Below are positions 1-11,210 of a stretch of 64,000 nt of DNA, in pieces. Under the pieces are notes generated by a model. The model was not told where the DNA came from. It made no database searches and worked only from the letters and a program-made list of their open reading frames with translations. Source of the stretch: Antitrichia curtipendula (Eukaryota > Streptophyta > Bryopsida > Hypnales > Leucodontaceae); contig OX579641.1 of the NCBI GenBank assembly GCA_951230915.1, positions 11,656,001-11,720,000 of the forward strand, given 5' to 3'. Each line of letters opens with the position of its first letter. Within the stretch, counting starts at the first letter, position 1. Position numbers and translations under genes: made by a program.

Positions 1-2269
1 TGCCCAAATGACCCACTCAAGACTGCTAAAACAACATGAGGCCCAATTTGAGCTTCTTGGTCACTTAGAGATTAAGGATCTACGTGTTCTCCACTACAGT
101 TGCGATCTGACTTTATATACCACCAGTGACATTCCGTGAAAGGAACACACGGTAGTATGGTTCTCGTCATCTCACAAGTGTACAATAACGATCCATCACT
201 GGAGTGCAAATTCATCTGATATTAATACTTGCAAGAAAACATATATTAAGTCCTATCTATGAAGCAGAATAATTTGATAAGAAGACGATTGCAACCTCAA
301 TATGCGAGAGCAGCGTCCACTATACAGATCGTAAATGCGGGCACTGCCATCAGCACAACCAACTGCCACCTCCGATTCTGTGCAGCTGCATCTCAAAAGT
401 ACAGAAAATCATCTCTCAAGAACAAAAAGAATCTGTTCAAGGTGTAAAGAGCTGCAGCTCCTACTATACTAGCCACTCTTACCTCAAGCAATAAAGACGA
501 CAACCATGACCACCCATTTTATGAGTCACGCGTCCTCCTCTATTTCGATTCCATATCCACGCCTCCGCCCCCGTCGCTGCAACAATCTGCCCCATAACCC
601 GTGCATCATACATCGTCTTTCTAGGATCACCGTCATCACAATACTAGGGAGAACTCGAAGTCAATAGCGCGAATCTCCGTTACATATTAGCCTGAGGTGT
701 TATAATTGAATCAACGACTATGATGTACATAATACTGTTCGTAACTTGATATCGAAGGGTAATTCTGAACTTCATAGATGCAGAAAGCGAAGAAATAGCG
801 GATATGAACAATAGAATCACAAATACAAATACTGGTTTGTTCACCTTGTTAGAATCAAACTCAAGATCGACTATAGGCGATTTAGGCTTGCCAACTTTGT
901 ACTCCTCCACACAATGCAGAGTGGTCGCAGACCACACGCGTATGATCTAAAGGCAAGACTGCGTATGGTAAGTAAATGATAGGGAGGACGACGCACAAAA
1001 GGATGCTATCAGTACATAACCAGTACAGTGGAAGTAAATCAATAAACGCAGTAAGAAAATCAAGCCCTACGTTCTAGACACTTTTTCTACCACTCATCAT
1101 TGAAACTTCAAAACTCAAGAAATCCATTGGCCGAACTCCCAGATACAGTAACGAGGAGAATTCGCAGCACCTGATCACTAGAGCCACTGACGATAGTGTC
1201 CATATTCATGCGGCAGCAATCCACCCTGCCCCTCCCGCATTCATCCCCACCTGCACATCAGTTCTAGCAACATTGTTGCAACCCCATATACATAAATATT
1301 GGTTGAAAATTCCTATATCCTGGATAATTACATCAAGTTTTCTACATTATGGATTTCGAATAGTCGAACATAGTAATGTTCAATCAAGGTCAAGTCCCAA
1401 AGCAAGAGTTGATAAAAATAAAACAAGCTAGGACGCTTACCTTGAAGAGTGACCCTTCCACCAACGAGAATCCATGTTACCATGAACGAGATGGACCCGT
1501 TGGCAAGTAGCAACAGCTCTTGTTTTGAAATCCAAATCACTGGATAATTTCATATTCAACTGCGGAAACCTGAGTTTCAGCTCCTGCTCCTGCACCTCGT
1601 TAGATTTCTCCCATAAAGATGAGCACTTCGTAACTGCATTATGCCTGCAGTACACCATCCAAAAATTCCTCAAAAAAGTCAACAGCACGAAAGGATCTCC
1701 TCGATTCACTGTAGCGAAAACATACATTGCAACCTACAGTAGCCTCAAAGTAACCTACATTGTCTTCACATCCTGTCAAATTGAACACAGCTTTGCAAAA
1801 CGAGGTGCCAAGGGCTCTTTTTCAATCCAATTCAGAGGGGGTTCAACAGGGGTTCTATACAAAGTAATGCAGACCTGAACTGACGACTCTTGATAAAAGA
1901 ACAATTCTATATTAAATTCAATTCTAAAAAATCTCAATCTAACATCTTTCCTTCCACAAAATGCTCGACGGGTTCAAAACACCAAAACCTCAAAATGCCG
2001 AATCTCTCAGTCGAATTAGGGTTACCTAGAGCATGAAAGGCCTTTCTCAATCCTGACTGACCTCAGGAAAAAAGTAGATCTCACAAGACCCCAGAAAAGA
2101 ATAGGAATTGTGTGACAACGCACCAGGCACTGCAGACGACGGAAGCGCGAGCGAGCGAGGTTGCAGGCAGGCGCGCAAAGATGCGCAGCAGGAGCTCGGC
2201 AGGAGCACCTTCCCACGACACCTTGCCGATCTTCTTCATCTTTACCTTGCTTCTCCCCAAATTTTCCAT
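1..2269 (-). CDS. F-box / WD40-repeat protein gene, 3' part possibly cut by window edge
   Basis: Likely substrate receptor of an SCF ubiquitin ligase: an N-terminal F-box that would bind SKP1, followed by WD40 repeats. Six exons were read on the minus strand: 2124-2269 (ATG at 2269; alternative donor ending exon 1 at 2085), 1441-1539, 1171-1225, 845-946, 483-643 and 385 downward to a TAG at 253-255 or an earlier donor near AG|GTTGCA. Phases agree across all junctions. The F-box is seen as SWEGAPAELLLRIFARLP...VCSAW (about residues 18-50). WD-type strands follow: IVSGSSDQIIRVWSA, GAEAWIWNRN, and VAVGCADGSARIYDLYSG. The visible length (about 220-235 codons) is short for the family, so more exons probably lie left of base 1. 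The domain order resembles plant F-box/WD40 proteins; the exact orthologue is not established. Exon 1 is noticeably GC-richer than its surroundings. Confidence 0.75.
253..385 (-). CDS. F-box/WD40 gene exon 6 (3' limit uncertain)
   Basis: Acceptor ATGCAG|CTGCAC. The frame reads EVAVGCADGSARIYDLYSG, a WD repeat, then SRILR. Either it continues to TAG at 253-255, or it splices at AG|GTTGCA to an exon outside the window. Confidence 0.6.
483..643 (-). CDS. F-box/WD40 gene exon 5
   Basis: Acceptor CCTAG|TATTGT and donor GAG|GTAAGA. It encodes a WD blade with IVAATGAEAWIWNRN and ends RLYCL. Phase 0 in, phase 2 out. Confidence 0.65.
845..946 (-). CDS. F-box/WD40 gene exon 4
   Basis: Phase-0 exon of 34 codons (acceptor TTTAG|ATCATA, donor AAG|GTGAAC). 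It starts with IIRVWSATTLHCVEEY, the classic end of a WD repeat. Confidence 0.75.
1171..1225 (-). CDS. F-box/WD40 gene exon 3
   Basis: Small 55-nt exon with acceptor GCAG|GGTGG and donor CAG|GTGCTG. It encodes VDCCRMNMDTIVSGSSDQ, a WD blade strand that joins directly to IIRVW of the next exon. Confidence 0.75.
1441..1539 (-). CDS. F-box/WD40 gene exon 2
   Basis: Acceptor CCAG|TGATTT and donor AAG|GTAAGC. The frame gives DLDFKTRAVATCQR...DSRWWKGHSS, which leads into the first WD blade. It is phase-compatible with either exon 1 end. Confidence 0.65.
2124..2269 (-). CDS. F-box/WD40 gene exon 1 (F-box)
   Basis: ATG at 2269 opens a frame encoding the F-box helices. The donor G|GTGCGT ends the exon at 2124 in phase 2. 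A second good donor, T|GTGAGA, at 2085 has the same phase and would add 13 residues, so the exact end is open. Confidence 0.65.
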
Positions 2270-2965
2270 GATTGTTGAGAAAATCTCACAATACGGATCC
2301 TCAATCTCATTGACTTCGAAAGCCTCAACTCAAATTCCCACGATTTTGATCAGATTGGGCGTACTGTACAATTGCTGTAACAACAGGCTCCCGCATTCCA
2401 GTCTTCATACTTCTTCTTCTATGTGGATGAAAATATGGATGGAAAAAGTAGATGATAAAGGTAGGTGAACCATTCGTGGACCTTAAAAAGGGGTCCTTCC
2501 TTCAATTCCAAGAGAGAAATAATTCCAGGCATCATATTTGGGTGTCAACAACACTTTGAAGTTATATAAGATCCAACTAAGTTGCTATTTTTAGTAGTTT
2601 GTATTTTCGACAAATTCTTTTTGAAGTCTAGTTTTAGCATCAAAAATCCGATTTTGAAAATGAATGATTATGATTTTTCTATTCAAGATTTTGTGCAAGG
2701 GTGTCTATTGCAATCTTGACTTTTTGTAGCGTTGAGCCTCAAATACATTGGATCTTAGAGAAAAATCACATTAGAAATTCATTTGAAAAAATTGTAGAGT
2801 AGATTTTGAGAAGCCATAAATTGATTGGAGTTACGCATGTTAGGCCCTTCAATCTCATATTGTTTGGGTGACCAATTTTTTAGATTTGACATGCAAAAAG
2901 AGAGCTCAAAGATTTCATAGTTTTAACACCTTCATGATCAAACATTATAATCTTTCAATCTTTAA
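2270..2965. other. Upstream flank of the F-box gene, no further gene seen
   Basis: This stretch would hold the promoter and 5' UTR of the F-box gene. From about 2,540 it is dispersed repeat: 2,620-2,720 is clearly similar to 6,853-6,950 (shared phrase GATTTTGAAAATGAATGATT). No convincing coding frame. Confidence 0.5.
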
Positions 2966-3542
2966 CCCCTAAAACTCCGTTTGTCCCCTCGGGGGACAAT
3001 CTGGGTCCGGGTAGGTTCCTATTGTCTCAATTTAAAGTGAATTTTTTTGAGATTTTTTGAGGATGTGTATCTTTGCAAGAGCTTTGTGGATATATAATTT
3101 TTGTTTCAATTGGATGCCAGATGAAAAAGTTATGGCACAATGAGCAAGAAATGGAGATTTGCGGGCAGCCCAAAAAAAATTACAAAAGATAAAAATAAAA
3201 ATAATTTTTTTTTCCTAAAATTTTATGTTTTCACCTATACGTGGAGCTTTGATTCATTCTATTTGGAATAGGGATGAGAAAGTTATGGACAATCTTAGGT
3301 TTTCGGGCAATTTAAGCACCCTCTTGAAAAAAACCTTTTTGTTCAACTTTGAATGCTAATATCTTCCAGTCCGTATGGTGAAATTTGATGAAATTTTTAC
3401 TACATGATCTCATACAAGTTAAATACAAGATACTACGGTTGAATTCCCCCCAAAACAAAAAAATTGGTTTCCTTAAGTAAATACAACAGTAGTGGTAGTT
3501 TTGAGTGGTTTTTGGCAGAAAACACCCTCAGGGTTTTAGGGG
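2966..3542. mobile_element. TTAA-flanked element, copy 1 (internally shortened)
   Basis: Begins TTAA|CCCCTAAAACTCCG (TTAA 2962-2965) and ends TTTTAGGGG|TTAA (3543-3546). The termini are inverted repeats CCCCTAAA/TTTAGGGG, and the terminal half resembles copies at 13,425, 27,973, 33,840 and 62,578. A further TTTAGGGG|TTAA at 3,705-3,716 suggests a second element end or nested fragment. No transposase is encoded. The TTAA target fits piggyBac-type integration, but that assignment is inference. Confidence 0.6.
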
Positions 3543-3835
3543 TTAAATGCTATTGTTGTGTTTTCTTTTCCTATGTGATCTCTAACATGTCTAGTTCGAA
3601 TTTGTAAAGTTACAATTGCAAAAAAATTGATGGAAAATATCAAAATGTCATCTTTTTCTTCAATTTAGAGCAAATTCCAAGAAGCTCAAAACAAGCCTTG
3701 GGCATTTAGGGGTTAACCCATAGACAACGTTGAGGACTTCTTGATTGGTGAATGACAAAGAATCTCTCCATGCAAAATAGAAGGGCAACTATTCTTCCTC
3801 TTTTCTTCATTAAAATGCACATTTCAAAAAATTGA

Positions 3836-3859
3836 TGTATGTATGTATGTATGTATGTA
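3836..3859. repeat. (TATG)n microsatellite
   Basis: About six tandem TATG units just upstream of the 9-bp satellite. Confidence 0.9.
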
Positions 3860-3945
3860 TATATGTCTAAAATTTCATTTTATTTTTAATAATTAAAATA
3901 AATCAAATTAAATTTTATATGACTTTTTAAAGATTTTATTTGTAA

Positions 3946-4250
3946 GAATTATAAAAATTATAAAAATTATAAAAATTATAAAAATTAAAAAAATTATGAA
4001 AATTATAAAAATTATAAAAACTATAAAAACTATAAAAACTATAAAAACTATAAAAACTATAAAAGTTATAAAAATTATAAAAATTATAAAAATTATAAAA
4101 ATTATAAAAATTATAAAAATTATAAAAATTATAAAAATTATAAAAATTATAAAAATTATAAAAATTATAAAAATTATAAAAATTATAAAAATTATAAAAA
4201 ATATAAAAAATATAAAAAATATAAAAATTATAAAAATTATAAAAATTATA
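3946..4250. repeat. 9-bp minisatellite, unit TTATAAAAA
   Basis: About 33 tandem copies of a 9-bp unit. Variant units are clustered rather than mixed: a block of CTATAAAAA at about 4,020-4,065 and a block with an extra-A type unit at about 4,196-4,225. This points to local expansion of individual variants. The open frame across it (Ile-Ile-Lys repeats) is a by-product of the 9-bp period. Confidence 0.95.
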
Positions 4251-5733
4251 TGAAATTTATAAGGAAAATGGAAACAATAATGACAAACATCATCTTGTAA
4301 TTGATGTACGCTTTGAACTTACATGAAGATAAATTTGATTAAAAACAAATTCAAAAGTGGTATATTTTCAGCTTTCAAGATTCTATCTTCAAAGTGTTAC
4401 AGAAATTATAATTTTACAAATTTTGAAAAAATCTAAATGGTATACAAATTAGATGATTGGAATTACATTATTTTGGATAAATTTAAAAACATTTAAAATG
4501 AAGAATTATGTGAAAATTCAGCTTTTGATTTTCAAAATGCATGAGGGTCTTGCAATGTCCTTTAAGGGTTGAATACAAATAAATCCTCATGAGCTTGCTC
4601 ATATATTTACAAATAGACTCAATTCCATCTACTTTATCAACACACATCTTAAACATCCAAACACAAATCACACAAAAAAAACTATACTTGATTACATTAC
4701 TCAATTACTGCAATCCTGCACATTTTTATTAACAATACACAAAGTACGTGCCCATACTAATATACAAGGAAACAATGTTAATATATTTTGCCCTAATGAG
4801 GGTAATCTAAAAGAACATCATGTACTAGAACATAATTATGAACATGCATACTCTATCCTTTATTTTCTACACAAAGACAATTGGCCTTCACCTCAAAAGA
4901 CACCATATAAAGGACCAAATTGATTTCTTCATTCTTACTTGCACAAACTATAAATCCCTTCAAATTTATTAGTGGTCCAACAATTTTTAAGCATTGAAAA
5001 ATGGATAGATAATCCAAACATTGATAATTCTTTATCAAATATACTTTACACCACCCCATTATCTTAGATGCTCTAGTCATACACCTCCTCGAATTTAGAT
5101 ATGGTCAAACATGTGACAAGATTGCAAACACCTATTCTAGCCAACTCAACATTCATCTCCGCTTTGCACACTATGTAATCTAAAACAATTTGACGCATGT
5201 ATACACTTACTATTATGTTGCATTCATTCAGCATTAAAGTAATGTGCATCCAAATATACAACAAAGTAGTTCACAAAATATGTAAGCTACTACTATTATA
5301 CACTACATCACAATGTTTTGTACTCATGAATGCATGAAACTTCAAAGACCCCCCTTTGAACATAGCCTCTTCTTGGTTATACCCTTGTCATTGCCTCAAT
5401 CAAACATAATATACACTAGAAGAAAAATGTGTTTGCCACAACTGGCTGAAATACAACTAAGTGTCCTATACAACTATCTTGCAACTACAGCCCTCTCTAT
5501 TTGCACCAAACTCTTACGTCATTGTTTGTGTCATTGCTTTATATCAATAGTACAATATTTTAGTTGCGATGTAGTTGTAGAATGAAGTGGATACATTGTT
5601 TTAGTCACAAAGGAGTCATAGAATGAAGTGTAGGATTATGAAAGTTGTAACAAAGTTCAAATTTAGAATGAACGTGAGTTATTCTCCATCCAATATTCGT
5701 CACAATTATCAATGTAAACTAGTCTACAATGTA
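4251..5733. other. AT-rich intergenic DNA, no feature recognised
   Basis: Only short frames without recognisable domains or codon bias. No terminal repeats were found by eye. Confidence 0.4.
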
Positions 5734-5999
5734 CACTACTAGAAAGGCCATGACCGAAACAACAAAAATCCAACTGAAAACTGTTGTTTTTTCAGTCATT
5801 TTGGACGCGTTGTTTCGGACAAAATCAAACTAAAAAGTGTTGTTTAATTTTGTTGTTTTGAACAAATTCAAAAACATTATTATTTTGAATTTATTTATTT
5901 TTAAAATTTTGGATGTTTTATTTTGAATTTGAATTTTTTTTTCAGCTGCCCGGTTTTTCTGGGCAATAGAAATAAAATTCCAGCTTTCATTCGGGCAGG

Positions 6000-6128
6000 C
6001 CCCGCCACGTGGACAGGGATGCCACGCGGGCAAGCCCCGCCATGGGGGCAGGGGTGCCATGCGGGCAAAGCCCTGCCACGGGGGCAGGGTGCCACGCGGG
6101 CAAGCCCCGCCACGGGGGCAAGGGTGCC
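6000..6128. repeat. GC-rich minisatellite, about 35-bp unit, about 3.7 copies
   Basis: Tandem units of the form CCCCGCCACGGGGGCAGGG + TGCCACGCGGGCAAG inside the otherwise AT-rich CACTA element. The base composition is strikingly unlike the flanks. The Pro/Gly/Arg-rich open frames on both strands here come from the repeat, not from a gene. Confidence 0.85.
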
Positions 6129-6135
6129 GGTCCAA

Positions 6136-6196
6136 GGGTTTGAACCTTGGACCTCGTGTGTGAGATCCAAGGTTCAAACCATTACACCATGCATTG
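6136..6196 (-). other. tRNA-derived sequence with A and B boxes (pol III type)
   Basis: On the minus strand an A-box-like TGGTGTAATGG (6179-6189) is followed about 35 nt later by B-box GGTTCAAACCC (6136-6146). The B box sits in a perfect T-arm stem-loop (CCAAGG-TTCAAAC-CCTTGG). The anticodon-arm region contains CTCACAC, reminiscent of a Val(CAC) tRNA. The acceptor stem does not close, so this is a tRNA relic or SINE head rather than a functional tRNA. Confidence 0.6.
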
Positions 6197-6254
6197 CTTC
6201 TAGTGAGAAACTAGGGTTTTAGTTTTTATTTAGTTTGTTTTTGACATTGTTTTT

Positions 6255-6645
6255 CATTTTATTTTCAACGCAGCAGACTTCAGAGTCGTTTTAGGCACAA
6301 TAAAACAACTTTTTTCAAAAAAACTTTGAACTAAGAAAAGTTTCTAAATAAAGCCAACTTTCACCTCCAAAAATCCGTTTGTGATTTTGATCCTCCAATC
6401 AAAAGTTATGGACAGAATTCAGAGAAGGTGTTTGAAAATATCAAAAAATATTTTCTTTATTACCTCTCTCTGATTTCTGTCCATAACTATTGATCAGAGT
6501 CTCAAAATCACAAACGGATTTTTGGAGGTGAAAGTTAGCTTGAATTTACAACTTTTCTTAGTTCCAAGTTTTTTGAGAAAAGCTGTTCTACTATGCCAAA
6601 ATGACCTTCAAAGCTTGCTGAATTGAAAAAACACTGAATTTTGAA
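6255..6645. repeat. Imperfect foldback repeat
   Basis: Two arms of roughly 170-190 bp in opposite orientation around about 6,450. Both contain TCCAAAAATCCGTTTGTGAT and the phrase ATGGACAGAA. The same core occurs singly in the TIRs of the 9,635-12,510 element. Confidence 0.8.
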
Positions 6646-7480
6646 TGATTAAGTCTTATGAAAAAATCATTATATTAGAATTATGTTTTAACTCCTAAAT
6701 GCTTAAGGCACCATTTTTTTATTTTTTTTTATAACAAATGGTGAGCCATGCATTAATTAAGGCACCAAATGTCGATGCCAACAATATTTTAAAGTTCAAT
6801 TAAAAGTTGTCAAGTTCTGATTTTTGATAGTTCTAATTTATGAAAAAATCCTTTTGAAATCTAGTTTTAGCATTAAAATCTGATTTTGAAAATGAATGAT
6901 TATGATTTTTCTATTTAAGATTGTGTGCAAAGGTATCCATTACTAATGTTCATTTTGTACTATTAGAAAGGAGTGTCAAATATAGTAGATCTTGGAAAAA
7001 AATGGCATGCTTATATGCCTTTTACTTAACTATAGAGATTTTGTTAACAATTTTGTTGAAAATGTGTAAGACAAATTTCAAGTTTATTACATCTATTAGT
7101 TCTGGCTGCCAAAAATCTCTTTCTATGTAAAGATTCTCAAAGATTCCTAAAGATCCCAAAAAGATTCTAAAGATTCCAAAAAAATTCCAAAAAAATTCCA
7201 AAGATTCCAAAAAGATTCTAAAAAGATTCCATATTCTACTAAATTTTGTTCATTTGGTCATTGCACTACTTAAATCAACAGAAAAATAAGTGCCATTTTG
7301 TTGATTTTCACATAAACTTCAAAAATCAGTGAAAATGGTCATTCCAGTGCCCCAAACAACAGAAATTAGTTGATTTTCTGTTGTTTTGGTCATGGTTTTC
7401 TAGTAGTGGTATGATATCCACCATGTCGACTTGCAATCGCAAAAAAAGACTAGAAAATGACTAGAAAACAACTGCTACTA

Positions 7481-8048
7481 CTCCCTCCGTCCCAAAATGA
7501 TCTTCCTGTTGGCCTTCATTTTTTGTCCCAAAAAGATCTTCCTGTAGTACTTTGTGAGTTGCAAATTGGTCAAATTTAACTTTTGGTTGTTCTCTAGGAC
7601 TAACAAAACAATTCCAAGCGATAGTTCCCCCTCCATCTATGCAATCACTAATCAAAAGACAAATAAAATGGTTGAAGGGGTCAATCAACACTTTTTATTT
7701 TTATTTTTTGCATCTCTTTGAATATTATCTAATTGAAGGAGATGAAGGCTTTGGGAGGCAAAATATAGGTCCACATATGGTCTTTGACTTATACTAACTA
7801 CCCACAAAATGACAACCTCACACTCAATAATTAAATAACCACTGGTGCTGCTTGAAAATATCCAAAAAAATTCACTTTTCAATAATCCAAAACTACACTT
7901 TAAAAAGGGCTTCAAAACTCAAAGTTTCAAGGTCAATAGGAGTGCACCAAACTCTATATGTAGTGCAAAACAGGCTTTAAAAATGTTATTTTTAGTCTTA
8001 ATCCGGAACATTTTGTCTAACATGAAGATTATTTTGGGACGGAGGGAG
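7481..8048. mobile_element. Stowaway-like MITE (Tc1/mariner type)
   Basis: 568 bp bounded by CTCCCTCCGTCCCAAAAT and ATTTTGGGACGGAGGGAG, with TA duplicated on both sides (7479-7480, 8049-8050). These are the canonical plant Stowaway termini and TA target. It carries no transposase. A degraded right end of a related copy lies at 55,291-55,342. Confidence 0.9.
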
Positions 8049-9634
8049 TATAAAATAACAATTGTTGTTTCCTAGTTGTTTTGTAGTCATTTCCTAATTG
8101 TTTTCAAATCATTTTTCGATTGTCTTATATCAATTGTTCCATATCAATTATTCCATATCAATTGTCAAGAGTACCATTACGTTGGACATATAAGACTTGT
8201 AAGTAGTTGTATCTTCATGTAATGAGTTCTGTTAATAGAATTCTAAGATTTCTACAATTTGTAGTTTTCTATAGTTTGTAGATTTTTACGCTTTATAGAT
8301 TTCTACAATTTATAGATTTTTACATATTGTAGATTTTAAAATCTACAAATTCTACAAGCCACTAATAAGTTGTAAATGAGTTGCACAAACAAGTTGCAAT
8401 GAAGTTACAAATGAGTCATAAACAAGTGACAATGAAATCACAAATGAGTCGCACACAAGTCGTAGCTTAATCGCAAATGAGTTGTCAATAAATTTTACAA
8501 CTCACCGGTTGAGTTATCGACCTTATGTGGCAACAAATAGCACGTAAGCAACCACGTCATAAAGCGCATGGATGAAGTTCCAAGTAAGCTGCCTACTTAT
8601 AAACAAAACCGTTTTGCCTCGCAACTACGATATGACTAGAATACTAGTCCACAATGACTAGGGGCCTCTAGATCCTCACCAATGGCAAATGTTCAATGCA
8701 ACCTAAAAATCAGTTGCTCTTTGTAGTTGCGAAATCCCTCATTTTTTTACAGTGGTATTTGTCGTACACACTTATGCCATGCTTTACTATGCCTACGACC
8801 AACATCCTTCTAACATGATCCACCAACAATTCCTTCTTGGTTTATTTTTTGTTTTGAAGGATTAGTGGTGGATATTATTCTTGAGTTGTAAAAGTGAGAT
8901 TGTTTTGTAACTTTGTATTTTGTGTGTAATAGTTGTGCAATACGAGGTGTTTGTACTTTTGTAGTTTTGTTTTTTGGATATTTGTGTTGAAGGCTTTAAT
9001 ATTTTTGAATTGGTGTCAAATCGACAAAACCAACAAACACATTAAAATTTTGGTAGTGGATCTGTGTTATTTAGAATCCAATGGTTTAATAGAGGTGGAC
9101 AAACATGTGAACGACAGTTGATTGAGGTAGACGGGTTGGTGTTTGACTGGGGTCCACTAGCACGTTTGTTGTCTACTAGTGCATCTATTGAAGAAATAGT
9201 TGGGCCTCTAGAGGGCCGCTCTTCAACTCTTAGAGGACCCAAATTCTTACATTTTATTTGGCACTTTTATTGTTTTTTTTCATATTGCTGCTCATGTTGC
9301 ATGGGAAAGTTGGATGGTTGTCAATGGTTGCAAAGGCTCAGAAATCGAGTATTACATGCCCCAATCATTATTTAACCTCTTGGAAGTTGATATGCCTTGC
9401 ACTCTTACCAAGTTGTCAAAAACAAAATATCAACGAAGTCTTTCACATTACCATCTTTAAAATCCATCAACTTTTTTTTGATGGAAATGTAAAAAACTTA
9501 CTTTATTGACATTTGGTGAGTAGAGAAGTTGAAGATGATGTTTTTATAATGAAATCAATTGTCCATTATGAATCCTCAAAGAGTATGGGATAAATTTGAA
9601 GATGAGAGCTTGATCGCTTATAGTTAAGTAAAAA
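8049..9634. other. Intergenic DNA with short degenerate repeats
   Basis: 8,240-8,345 contains several imperfect copies of a GATTTCTACAATTTGTAG-like unit, and 8,350-8,480 has degenerate copies of AAATGAGTCRCAMACAAGT. At 8,740-8,753 a CACTG-type terminus (TTTTTTTACAGTG) has no partner that I could find. No gene recognised. Confidence 0.4.
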
Positions 9635-10806
9635 TGCAGGAATTGTGCTCAAAATAGATTTTTATACCTCATTTTAGCATGGTAGAATATCTTTTTTCAA
9701 AAACTTTGAACTAGAGAAAGTTTGGAAATCAAACTAAGTTTAACTATCAAAATCCGTTTGAAGTTTTGACACTCCACTTAAAAGTTAAGGAACAAATTTT
9801 AGAGAAGTCCATGAGTGGCCACCAATCCTCAATCCAAATTTTTTGTGGAAAATCTAAATTAGGGTAGAAAATTCATACCTTATTTTTTGTCATTTCTAAC
9901 AAATTTAAGTTTCATCTCTCCCTTCAACACAATCAATTGAAGCACCTCCAAGTCCTCCCACATTCGATTTGCCTCTTTTCCTTTGACTTTTCCTTCAATT
10001 TTTATTGTTGCCTTCTTTTAGAGAGTTTTTTTTTTCTTCAAAACAACCTTTTACTTAGGAGCAATTTTTTTTTGAAAGATCCTGTAATCTTACAATCTCC
10101 TCCCTCAACAACCTTCTCTTCTATCCTTTCAACATTTATCTCTTGATTCTCTTCTCTTCTTATCTCTCTAACTTCAATTGAAAAGGGTTGAAATGCTCCA
10201 TAAGAAGTTGGGGCCTAAAAAAACTTTTTGCCCCCATTAAAGGCGTTTGGCTACAAAAGAAAGGGTTGTAAACAAAATTGTTCATATTTTCTACTTGCAA
10301 AGAAATGAAAGAACTAACAAACAACAAAGAGTTCCAAAAAAATTAGAGCGGCTTCCATCAAGATGCACAAGAGAAAGAGAGAAGAAGAAGGCACATCCTA
10401 ATTTCTGCCTTGCAAACCAGTCCAATGAGATCTAACGGCTGAAATCATATCAGTTTTTGATATTTTTGATTTAAAAAAATAAATTTGATAGCCTCTCAAT
10501 CCAAATTTTTTTTTTCATGACCCAAACTCACTTTGAGAGTCCGTTGCAATGCCATCGTATTTTAACATGATGGTAGTTTGAAGGGCAATGGCTTTTGGAT
10601 TGTGCCTTCTAGTGTCGAGAGGCCAACTTTTTGGGTTCTTGAAATTTGATTGGTGGAAATGGACGGACTCTCAACCTTTGGCCACAGTGTGAAGTGGCCT
10701 TTAGATTAGTCAAAATTCAACACTTGGACACCCAAATTCGTCTGTTAAATATGAAAGATCGTCTAAACTCCAGTCGTTTTGGATTCTCTACAATAGGATT
10801 TAAATC

Positions 10807-11167
10807 ATCATCACAAAGTTTAGACCCTACGATTTGGCAACAATTATCGTGCGGTTATTATTGTTTCATGGGTTTGTACCATAATCGCACTAACTCAGTG
10901 TATTTTTACGCACTGAATCAGTGCGAAAACAATGAATATCAATAGCGTACGGTTTATGTACTTTAACTATATGATTGTTGTGCATTTTTGACACAACAAT
11001 CATATAGTTAAAGTACATAAACCGTACGCTATTGATATTCATTGTTTTCGCACTGATTCAGTGCGTAAAAATACACTGAGTTAGTGCGATTATGGTACAA
11101 ACCCATGAAACAATAATAACCGCACGATAATTGTTGCCAAATCGTAGGGTCTAAACTTTGTGATGAT
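10807..11167. repeat. Perfect 176-bp inverted repeat with 9-nt loop
   Basis: Arms 10807-10982 and 10992-11167 are exact reverse complements by base-by-base reading; the loop is CATTTTTGA. A transcript would fold into an uninterrupted 176-bp hairpin. No target duplication is apparent at its edges, so its origin as an element is unproven. Confidence 0.95.
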
Positions 11168-11210
11168 ACTATAACTAATATGATCTAAAAATTTGCTCTA
11201 ATAAATAAAT

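Larger units (their letters stand above)
5734..7408. mobile_element. CACTA-superfamily element, non-autonomous
   Basis: Terminal inverted repeats start CACTACTAGAAA and end TTTCTAGTAGTG, with similarity continuing inward (CCATGACC-AAACAACA). A perfect 3-bp target duplication GTA lies at 5731-5733 and 7409-7411. CACTA termini with 3-bp duplications define this superfamily. The 1,675-bp element encodes no transposase. Inside are a GC-rich minisatellite, a tRNA-like pol III promoter and a long foldback, annotated separately. Confidence 0.85.

Noticed and set aside
3996..4253. Open frame of Ile-Ile-Lys repeats
   Set aside because: Direct translation of a 9-bp minisatellite; no start context or non-repetitive part.
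6136..6196. Functional tRNA gene
   Set aside because: A and B boxes and the T-arm are present, but the acceptor stem does not pair.
5830..6222. Overlapping Pro/Gly/Arg-rich frames on both strands
   Set aside because: They come from the 35-bp GC-rich tandem repeat and exist in several frames at once.
8740..8753. CACTG-type transposon end (TTTTTTTACAGTG)
   Set aside because: No inverted partner or matching target duplication found in the window.
10646..10945. 99-codon plus-strand open frame
   Set aside because: Half of it lies in the left arm of the perfect palindrome; no domain or coding character.
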